Origin: CALMUP01 sp035327305
GTDB lineage: Bacteria > Verrucomicrobiota > Kiritimatiellia > CAIVKH01
Length of the DNA stretch: 14,770 nt
Direction of reading: 5' to 3'
NCBI GenBank assembly: GCA_035327305.1
Contig: DAOLDL010000077.1
Span: 1-14,770 of the forward strand
Each line of letters opens with the position of its first letter. Position 1 is the stretch's first letter. Positions 1 through 6,097 of the stretch are shown in pieces. The notes below the pieces were generated by a model that did no database searches, had not been told where the DNA came from, and was given only the letters and a program-made list of their open reading frames with translations. The translations under genes were made by a program, and so were the position numbers.

Positions 1-27
1 GGGGGGCTTTGCCCCCCGGTTTTTTTT
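1..27 (+). terminator. Rho-independent terminator of an upstream gene
   Basis: A perfect 7-bp G/C stem (GGGGGGC, loop TTT, GCCCCCC at 1-17) is followed by GG and eight T residues (20-27). This is a textbook intrinsic terminator for a plus-strand gene lying left of the window. It could also stop minus-strand transcription coming from the panE-like gene, whose stop is at 101, but the sequence needed to see a T-tract on that side is outside the window. Confidence 0.85.
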
Positions 28-100
28 GCTCTTTTGCTCTCATCCCCCGGCAAAGCTGACTGCAATAGATCACATCCCTCCAATTCCGGCGTGGGCTATA

Positions 101-1042
101 CTATGTGGAGGAAGGCTCCGGCACGTGATCGAGTTCCTGAAGTTTTTTTAATAAGGTGGCAATGGTCGGCGCCTTTACTCCGGCCGCTTCTCCGGCGCGA
201 AGCGGCCGCTCATACATGGCGTTGATTTCCATGGGTCGTCCCGCTTCGAAGTCCAGCAACATGCTGGTTTTGTAGGGTTTCATTTTCACCGTATCATCGA
301 GCATCTTTTGGATAAAAGCGTCCTCTATTTCACATCCACATCCTGCGGCAAGCTGTTGAACTTCTTTCATCAAGGCCTCCACTTCGGCGCGCTGTTGTGG
401 ATCGGCCATGATAATGTCGGTTGTGGTGCGATGCACAACCGATAATCCGTTGTACGGAATATTCCAGACGAGCTTTTTCCAGCGGGACAGTCGCAGGTTA
501 TCCGATATATCAACACCGATGTGTGCGGATCGCAAATCTTGTGAGATTGCTTCAAGCTGACGGCGTGCTGTTTCCCGGCTCCCGGTCTTATCATGCCACC
601 CCAGCATGACGTTGCCATAATCAAGGTGTTGGATGTATCCCGGTCCGATTTTGTTGGCGCATAAAAAACACAGGCCGCCCAGCGTCAATGCGCCCGGAGC
701 GGCGTCTGCGGCGTCGCGTTCAACATCCCAGCCGTTTTGCATCGCCAGAACAACACCTCCCGGTTTTATCACCGGAGGAAGCAGTTCCGGAAGAAGATGG
801 TTTGCCGTTGTTTTGAGCGCAATGACCGCGACATCGCATGGCGGCATATCTTCGGGGTGATCGTATGCCTTTGCCCTCAAGAAAGTGATCGAGCGCCCGA
901 CGGACTCCATGATCAGTCCCTTTTCCCGAATGTGCCGGCCATCCCGGTGGCACAAAAAGTGAACATCGTGTCCGGCTTGGGCAAGGCAGACGCCGTAGTA
1001 GCCGCCGAGTGCGCCAGTGCCGATTATTGCATACGAGGTCAT
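101..1042 (-). CDS. panE: 2-dehydropantoate 2-reductase (ketopantoate reductase)
   Basis: A 313-aa cytosolic protein of the ApbA/PanE family, which reduces ketopantoate to pantoate with NADPH in pantothenate/CoA synthesis. Visible marks: an N-terminal Rossmann GxGxxG (G8-T-G-A-L-G13), the family Q-N-G motif at 102-104, a W-K-K-L-x-W-N segment with the likely catalytic lysine K190 and downstream N198, and the C-terminal helical domain with T-S-M (259-261) and G-R-P-M-E (268-272) for substrate binding. Length fits the family. I chose ATG at 1042 because the Rossmann strand starts at once. An in-frame ATG at 1061-1063 overlaps the kinase stop (TGATG) and would add seven residues; neither start has a strong Shine-Dalgarno. 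The gene is probably co-transcribed and translationally coupled with the upstream kinase. Several family members act on other 2-keto acids, so the exact substrate is inferred. Confidence 0.85.
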   Translation of the reverse strand: MTSYAIIGTGALGGYYGVCLAQAGHDVHFLCHRDGRHIREKGLIMESVGRSITFLRAKAYDHPEDMPPCDVAVIALKTTANHLLPELLPPVIKPGGVVLAMQNGWDVERDAADAAPGALTLGGLCFLCANKIGPGYIQHLDYGNVMLGWHDKTGSRETARRQLEAISQDLRSAHIGVDISDNLRLSRWKKLVWNIPYNGLSVVHRTTTDIIMADPQQRAEVEALMKEVQQLAAGCGCEIEDAFIQKMLDDTVKMKPYKTSMLLDFEAGRPMEINAMYERPLRAGEAAGVKAPTIATLLKKLQELDHVPEPSST

Positions 1043-1062
1043 TTTCGCGATACCCGCAATCA

Positions 1063-3273
1063 TCAACGGGGTTGCGCAATGTGCAGGATCATGCCGGCTA
1101 GTTGCACCGGCATCATGACCTGTACGCGCGCCTTGACCATGCGATCGCTATTGTTGCCGACGGCCAACTCGCTATCGATTCGCACGAGGTTGTCACGCGT
1201 TCTTACGCGATGCGCGATCATGCCGTCGTTTTCTCCCCGTTTTCGCCCTCCGACAAAATCATAGGTGGTCCAATTGGGTGAAAATAACGCGGCATCCATG
1301 CGGGCGGGCACCTGGCGGTTGTCGAACAGCTGGGCCATTACCACGCGGTTGTTTTGATCGACCACGAGCGTCAATTCCTGCGCGCCGGCAAAATCTCCGA
1401 GGAATTGATAATAGAACAAGCTGTCCGCGGGAAGCCCCGGTGTGTTTAACATTTGCCGAACCGGCAGTTCCTGCTTCAACACACGTGCGGCATCCCTGGC
1501 CGTCATCATGCAGGTGATACCGGGAAACAGGATTACATTTGCGTCAATTTCGCTGTTTTGTGTCGGGCGCGCATGACGTGACAACAACCGCTGTAGCTCA
1601 ACAGCCGACAACGCCGGCACCGGGCGATCCCAATTTCGGGCCAGCGCCATGCGCAAAAGCTTTTCCGTGGATTCCGGCGTTGCGACGGAGGCGGGTTCTT
1701 CCTCCTCGTCATCAATATAGACAATCGGCTTTTTGCCGGGCGTCGCGGCATCGGGTCTGGTTTGTTGTACAACCGGGGCCACGGGTTTTTCAACGCCCGG
1801 ATCAAAGCCAACATCAAGTTGCGTGGAGTGGCGTACATTCGCGATCAAACCGTAGCACTGATCGATATAAAGGCCGATATCTACATTCGGCGGCGCCAAC
1901 TCCCGGCACGCTTCGAAAAATGCAATGGCTTCACGGCAATTCGCTTCGACGGTTTTGAGAATAGCCGGGTTCTCGCGCGTTTCCTGAAATTCCTTGTAGT
2001 CCGCCAATGCCTGGTTGAAAAGTCGCGCGCCTTCCAGAAAATCCGGATTTCGCCAAATGCCCGATCGCCCGGTCGATTCGGAAGCGTCCAGCTCGTCGTC
2101 CCATTCGATATCCGGTGCGGTTGATGCGACGGGTGTGGTCACCGGCTCGGGGGTTGAAGGTTTTGGATCTGAAGGCGCGATATGATTCTGGTAATAATTG
2201 TAGGTGTAGTAGGATGTTCCGGCCAACACCGCCAATGCGATAACGACCGCCAGTTTATTGCTTTTCCCGCCGTTTGATGATACGTGGGGGGGCGGATCTG
2301 ATTTTTTCAACACAAGTTTGGTCGCTTCACCGGAGGCCTTTTTAATTACAAGATTCGGCGATTTTGCCGGGGTTTCGGTCGCGGGCGTCTTTCGTTCGGG
2401 TGCGCGTCTGACCGTGCTGGCGCCTTCCTCGGGAAGTGGCGGATGCGGCAGGCGACCTTGCCGCACTTCTTCCAGGTCCTTCACGACCTGGGTCCAAAAA
2501 TGTGGACGCAACGCCCGGTTTTTTATCATCAATTTTTCTATAAGCCATGCACAAGCCGGAGAAAGCGTCGGATTGATTATTTTGGGATCTTCCAGGTAAT
2601 CCTGCTCGTGGCGCGTCATCGCCTGGCTTCCGACAGCATCGCGAAAGGGAAGTACGCCGGTCACCATGTGGTACAAGGTGGCGCCCAGCGAATACATGTC
2701 GGCACGGCAATCAAGGTCCGGCACGCCCGCAGATTGTTCCGGCGCGGTGTAGTTGGGCGTACCGATGATCAAGTCGGAATCATCGCGTTGTTTGCGAAGC
2801 GTGATCATGCGGGAGAGTCCGAGGTCGGCAACTTTCACCATGCCGGTATTGCGATCGATTAAAATATTGTCCGGCTTGATGTCACAATGGATAAGACATT
2901 CTTTTTCCCAGGCATAGGCAAGGGAGCGGGCGACGCTCCAGACGATTTCCAATGCGCGGGCTTCATCCACCGCAACCTGTTCAAGAATCAAGTCACCCAC
3001 AGTATGGCCGTCGACCAGTTCCATTACCAGATAGGCGGAATCATCCAATTCGCCGGTATCGTAAACCTGGACAATGCCGGGGTGATTGAGTCGGGCGGCA
3101 ATTTGCGCTTCCTGGCGAAAACGGTCGCGCGCTTCCTGGTCGGGCAGGGAGGATTTTCCAAGTATTTTGATGGCAACGATCCGGTCGAGCGAAAGTTGGC
3201 GCGCCTTCCAGACCGTCGCCATGCCCCCCTCGCCGATTTTCTCAATTAATTCGTAGCCGTTGATATTCAACAT
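1063..3273 (-). CDS. Membrane-anchored Hanks-type Ser/Thr protein kinase with uncharacterised outer domain
   Basis: A 736-aa protein. The N-terminal kinase domain (about 7-270) has the glycine loop G14-E-G-G-M-A, the ATP lysine in V-A-I-K36, the alpha-C glutamate E55, the catalytic loop H129-C-D131-I-K-P-D-N136, the Mg-binding D150-L-G and T-A-P-E (176-179), so it looks active. The usual H-R-D arginine is cysteine (a non-RD kinase) and DFG is DLG. A proline/lysine-rich linker (275-338) leads to one transmembrane helix (about 340-355), another Pro/Ser/Thr-rich linker, a helical TPR-like stretch (about 410-480), an acidic patch (521-526) and a C-terminal part (about 535-736) I do not recognise. 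Topology is expected to be kinase inside, the rest in the periplasm. There are no PASTA repeats. Its stop overlaps a possible start of the panE-like gene. The start ATG lacks a clear ribosome site. Target unknown. Confidence 0.9.
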   Translation of the reverse strand: MLNINGYELIEKIGEGGMATVWKARQLSLDRIVAIKILGKSSLPDQEARDRFRQEAQIAARLNHPGIVQVYDTGELDDSAYLVMELVDGHTVGDLILEQVAVDEARALEIVWSVARSLAYAWEKECLIHCDIKPDNILIDRNTGMVKVADLGLSRMITLRKQRDDSDLIIGTPNYTAPEQSAGVPDLDCRADMYSLGATLYHMVTGVLPFRDAVGSQAMTRHEQDYLEDPKIINPTLSPACAWLIEKLMIKNRALRPHFWTQVVKDLEEVRQGRLPHPPLPEEGASTVRRAPERKTPATETPAKSPNLVIKKASGEATKLVLKKSDPPPHVSSNGGKSNKLAVVIALAVLAGTSYYTYNYYQNHIAPSDPKPSTPEPVTTPVASTAPDIEWDDELDASESTGRSGIWRNPDFLEGARLFNQALADYKEFQETRENPAILKTVEANCREAIAFFEACRELAPPNVDIGLYIDQCYGLIANVRHSTQLDVGFDPGVEKPVAPVVQQTRPDAATPGKKPIVYIDDEEEEPASVATPESTEKLLRMALARNWDRPVPALSAVELQRLLSRHARPTQNSEIDANVILFPGITCMMTARDAARVLKQELPVRQMLNTPGLPADSLFYYQFLGDFAGAQELTLVVDQNNRVVMAQLFDNRQVPARMDAALFSPNWTTYDFVGGRKRGENDGMIAHRVRTRDNLVRIDSELAVGNNSDRMVKARVQVMMPVQLAGMILHIAQPR

Positions 3274-3336
3274 ATGCTGTTACACCCGAAACCTGCTTTA
3301 TACCCAACAACCCACATGACAGACCAGCCAAAACAT

Positions 3337-3617
3337 GCGCCTCACGGAGGCGCTACTACACTTCGGCACGAGGAAGGCAGAACAATGTAACACAGACAAT
3401 CCTGTCTGTGGGATTCTGGTGGANNNNNNNNNNNNNNNNNNNNNNNNNNNNNNNNNNNNNNNNNNNNNNNNNNNNNNNNNNNNNNNNNNNNNNNNNNNNN
3501 NNNNNNNNNNNNNNNNNNNNNNNCTGCGGCACGAGGAAGGCAAAACAATGTAACACAGACATTCTTGTCTGTGGGATTCTGGTGGATGTGCGCCTCATGG
3601 AGGCGCTACTACACTTC
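3337..3617. repeat. Tandem array of ~90-bp units, each with two hairpins (interrupted by N gap)
   Basis: Two kinds of palindrome alternate. Type A is GCGCCTC-loop-GAGGCGC at 3337-3353 and 3590-3606 (loops ACG and ATG). Type B is CACAGACA-loop-TGTCTGTG at 3391-3410 and 3554-3573 (loops ATCC and TTCT). Linkers are nearly identical: 3361-3423 matches 3524-3586 at 59 of 63 positions, and 3337-3364 matches 3590-3617 at 27 of 28. The order A-linker-B-tail then A gives a period of about 90 bp. Stems are invariant and two of the four differences in the long alignment fall in the B loop. The number of units hidden in the gap is unknown. This resembles REP/BIME-type extragenic palindromic repeats. No gene was found in 3274-3689. 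Confidence 0.85.
3424..3523. other. Assembly gap (100 N)
   Basis: Exactly 100 consecutive N, the usual placeholder for a scaffold join of unknown size. It sits inside the tandem repeat, which is a likely reason why assembly failed. Open frames that run across it are artefacts. Confidence 0.99.
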
Positions 3618-3689
3618 CTCCATCGTTGACAGTTGCGTGGTGGCCATGCCAAGGTCTTCCTGCAGAAGAATTCAAACGACGGGTGATGT

Positions 3690-4406
3690 GTGAGACATGT
3701 GTACTTCCTATTGCTGGCGGCCTTGACAATGTGCGGATGTGTCCGCGTGGAGCAGGATCTAGTTTTGCAACCGAATGGCTCGGGCCATTTGCATATCGTT
3801 TATGGCGTGAAGGAGCAGGACCTCGCCCGCATGCGCCAGATGACCGAACAGATGGCGGCGCTTGATCCATCCCTGGCCCCCTCCGATGTCGACTGGCTGA
3901 CCGCGTTTGATTCGGCGGTCATCCGGCGCGAATGGGAAAAAATGGATCATGATGGCGTCCGCCTCGATGACGTTGTTACCGAGACCCGTGATGGCTGGAA
4001 ATACATGAAGGCGAAAATAGCCTTCGAATCTCTTCAACATCTGCTGGACTGCGGCGTATTGTCGGATGGTCATATTTCCCTGACACGCGGACCAGGCGGT
4101 CAATTTGGCTATCAGCAAACCTTTGATATCATGGGCGCGGCCAAGTCGCTTCCCCGCGGAGTGGATATGGCAACAATTCAACCGGTGCTGACCATGATGA
4201 TGCGGGATTTTCATGCCCGCCTTGCCGTTCAGGCGCCGGGCAATATTTTGCGAAGCAATGCCGACCGGGTGGAAGGCCGCAAAGCCATCTGGGAGTATTC
4301 CGGCGGACAAAATGATTTGATGACCCGCTTGCAAAACATCGATATTCGTATGATGTTTGATGGCCGGGGCATGACCATTTCGGATGCAAGGTCCTCCGGG
4401 CGTTGA
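3690..4406 (+). CDS. Putative lipoprotein of unknown function
   Basis: A 238-aa protein with a short, strongly hydrophobic N-terminus (residues 4-13) ending in M-C-G-C, a slightly atypical lipobox in which C17 (or C15) would be lipidated. The mature part opens with V-R-V-E-Q-D-L-V-L-Q-P-N-G-S-G, a cysteine followed by a beta-strand and an N-G-S-G turn, seen in LppM-like bacterial lipoproteins. The rest is mixed alpha/beta with no catalytic motif I can identify. The start is a GTG at 3690; a second in-frame GTG at 3699 would leave a very short signal. No strong ribosome site is seen. It lies 16 nt before the sigma-factor gene on the same strand, so the two are probably co-transcribed. Function is unknown; LppM similarity is only by appearance of the N-terminus. 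Confidence 0.7.
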   Translation: MRHVYFLLLAALTMCGCVRVEQDLVLQPNGSGHLHIVYGVKEQDLARMRQMTEQMAALDPSLAPSDVDWLTAFDSAVIRREWEKMDHDGVRLDDVVTETRDGWKYMKAKIAFESLQHLLDCGVLSDGHISLTRGPGGQFGYQQTFDIMGAAKSLPRGVDMATIQPVLTMMMRDFHARLAVQAPGNILRSNADRVEGRKAIWEYSGGQNDLMTRLQNIDIRMMFDGRGMTISDARSSGR

Positions 4407-4422
4407 TTTGCCGCAAGGGTGT

Positions 4423-5484
4423 ATGGGACGTAAGAAACAAAATGCATTTGAAAGCGTCACCGAATTAAAATGGATGGCGGAAAATCTGCCATTTCCAGAA
4501 ATCGAACTGCCCGAATTCAAAAAAGCCTCGTTTGAGCCGGTTCGGGTGCGACAAGAACGCCGGTATGTTTCCTTTGATTCCGGCATGCAGGCTATCGGAC
4601 GCTTTCTCGTTGAGCGGGGAACCGTGGAATTGTTGTCGTCCGAGCAAGTCGCGCAATTGTTCACCGAAATTCATTGGAACGCATGGCACATCCGCAAATC
4701 GGCCGCGCGCCGCTACAAATCCGAGGAAGAAGGTCGCGCCGCATTGATCGAGGCGCGCAAAAGATTCTCACGCATGGAGGCCGCGGAAGAGGAATTATTC
4801 ATCGCCAACCGGCGCCTGGTCGTAAATTGCGTGAAGCCGTTTTTCTGGATCGGCCAGGTTTGGTTGTCGGACTTTTTGCAGGAAGGATCAAAGGCGCTGT
4901 CCAATGCCGTTCGAAAATTCGACTTCACCCGCGGCACCCCATTTTTTTCCTATGCCCAGAAATCCATCCAGAACCGCTTGAGAAATTTTTTCCGCGATCA
5001 TGTTCGGGCGGGTAGTTTCGGCATCAAGCCCAGTCGCGAAATGACGCTGGTGAAGAATATCGTCGATACGTGGGTGCGCGACTACGGCGAGGAACCGGCC
5101 GATGATGTCGTTGCCAAAATCGCGGACATCCCCGTGGAGAAAATTGGCAAGATTCGAAGCTTTGTGCGGCAGTGGGAAAAAATACCCGCGCCACCGGTAT
5201 CCCTCGACACGTTAATCAACGAAGATGGATCCAGCCTCTACGAAGTTATCGAAGATGTGGGCGCAAAGGAATCTTCCAGCGGCGCGGAGCATGCGGAGAT
5301 CTGGGCGGCTATCGAGCAGTTGCCCGAACGCGCGCGTTACATCATGAAGTTGCGATTTATTGACGGGCGCACCCTTGAGGAAACCGGCGAAATACTTAAA
5401 CTCACGCGCGCCCGCATCAAGCAGATCCAGGACTCGTCCCTGAAAAAAGTGCGGGCGATCCTCGGCGCCAAGCTGAATGACTAG
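4423..5484 (+). CDS. Sigma-70 family RNA polymerase sigma factor, divergent
   Basis: A 353-aa sigma factor. Region 2 spans about 120-190: N-R-R-L-V-V (129-134) is the core-binding helix, F-L-Q-E-G (151-155) and F-D-F-T-R-G (166-171) are typical region 2.2/2.3 motifs, and F-S-Y-A-Q-K-S-I-Q-N is the -10-reading helix. Region 3 follows at about 205-250. Region 4 is at about 290-345, with Q-L-P-E-R-A-R-Y-I-M-K-L-R-F and a helix-turn-helix T-L-E-E-T-G-E-I-L...T-R-A-R-I-K-Q-I-Q. There is no region 1.1. In place of the W-W-I of housekeeping sigmas there is K-S-I, as in alternative sigmas, while region 4 is close to RpoD. I chose ATG 4423 because AAGGGTGT lies just upstream. An in-frame ATG at 4384 would overlap the lipoprotein end. 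The TAG stop shares a CTAG with the convergent rdgB stop. Confidence 0.9.
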   Translation: MGRKKQNAFESVTELKWMAENLPFPEIELPEFKKASFEPVRVRQERRYVSFDSGMQAIGRFLVERGTVELLSSEQVAQLFTEIHWNAWHIRKSAARRYKSEEEGRAALIEARKRFSRMEAAEEELFIANRRLVVNCVKPFFWIGQVWLSDFLQEGSKALSNAVRKFDFTRGTPFFSYAQKSIQNRLRNFFRDHVRAGSFGIKPSREMTLVKNIVDTWVRDYGEEPADDVVAKIADIPVEKIGKIRSFVRQWEKIPAPPVSLDTLINEDGSSLYEVIEDVGAKESSSGAEHAEIWAAIEQLPERARYIMKLRFIDGRTLEETGEILKLTRARIKQIQDSSLKKVRAILGAKLND

Positions 5485-6080
5485 CGCGCCCGCGCTTCCA
5501 AGAGCTGTCGAAACAACTTTGCCGCCGCATTCAGGGCGTGGGCGCGATGTGAAATGCGGTTTTTTTCTTCCGCCGACATCTCGGCAAACGTCCGCGAATC
5601 CCCGTCCGGTATAAACAGTGGATCGTACCCGAACCCTTTTTCGCCACGCGGTGCGCTGGCTATAACACCTTCACAGCGGCCCTCGACGGTATGCAGGGAG
5701 CCGTCTTCGGTCGCCAGGGCGATCACACACCTGAACCGGGCGCGACGATTGGAGTTTCCTTCAAGCGCACGAAGCAATTTTTCGTTGTTGGCGGCATAGT
5801 TTACCGGCTCGCCGGCAAAACGGGCGGAGTATACGCCCGGCGCGCCGTTTAAAGCATCCACCTCCAAGCCGGTATCGTCGGCCAACACCCAGTGACCGGT
5901 TGCCTTCCATAACGCCATGGCCTTCAGCGCCGCATTTTCATCAAACGTCGTTCCGGTTTCTTCGACGTCCGGTACATCCGGAAAGTCGAAGGCGCTTAAC
6001 AATTCAAGGCCGGGTACATTGAAGATGGCTTCAATTTCTTCAAGCTTGTGCCGGTTGCGGGTGGAGATAACCAGTTTCAT
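5481..6080 (-). CDS. rdgB: XTP/dITP diphosphatase (RdgB/HAM1 family)
   Basis: A 199-aa cytosolic house-cleaning enzyme that hydrolyses dITP, XTP and ITP to monophosphates and pyrophosphate, keeping deaminated purines out of DNA and RNA. Family motifs are all present in order: S-T-R-N-R-H-K (6-12), E-T-G-T-T-F-D-E-N-A (41-50), L-A-D-D-T-G-L-E-V-D-A-L (67-78) with the catalytic acidic pair, P-G-V-Y-S-A-R-F-A-G (81-90), G-F-G-Y-D-P-L-F (149-156) and S-H-R-A-H-A (177-182). Length is normal. Start ATG at 6080 is fixed by AAAGGAGC six nucleotides upstream. It begins 17 nt after the GH13 stop, so it is probably the last gene of that minus-strand operon. It ends tail-to-tail with the sigma gene with no terminator in between. 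Confidence 0.97.
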   Translation of the reverse strand: MKLVISTRNRHKLEEIEAIFNVPGLELLSAFDFPDVPDVEETGTTFDENAALKAMALWKATGHWVLADDTGLEVDALNGAPGVYSARFAGEPVNYAANNEKLLRALEGNSNRRARFRCVIALATEDGSLHTVEGRCEGVIASAPRGEKGFGYDPLFIPDGDSRTFAEMSAEEKNRISHRAHALNAAAKLFRQLLEARAR

Positions 6081-6097
6081 GCGTGCTCCTTTAATTG

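Noticed and set aside
3337..3617. CRISPR array
   Set aside because: The units are about 90 bp with two internal palindromes each, linkers are conserved rather than unique, and no cas gene is present.
3298..3652. Open frames running through the N gap on both strands
   Set aside because: They translate through 100 unknown bases and hairpin repeats; the N block has no reading frame.
3626..3654. Promoter with perfect TTGACA upstream of the lipoprotein gene
   Set aside because: No acceptable -10 hexamer is found 16-18 nt downstream.
3759..4664. 301-codon minus-strand open frame antisense to the lipoprotein and sigma genes
   Set aside because: It shows no family motif, has no ribosome site, and overlaps two better-supported plus-strand genes; it is a by-product of G+C-rich codons.
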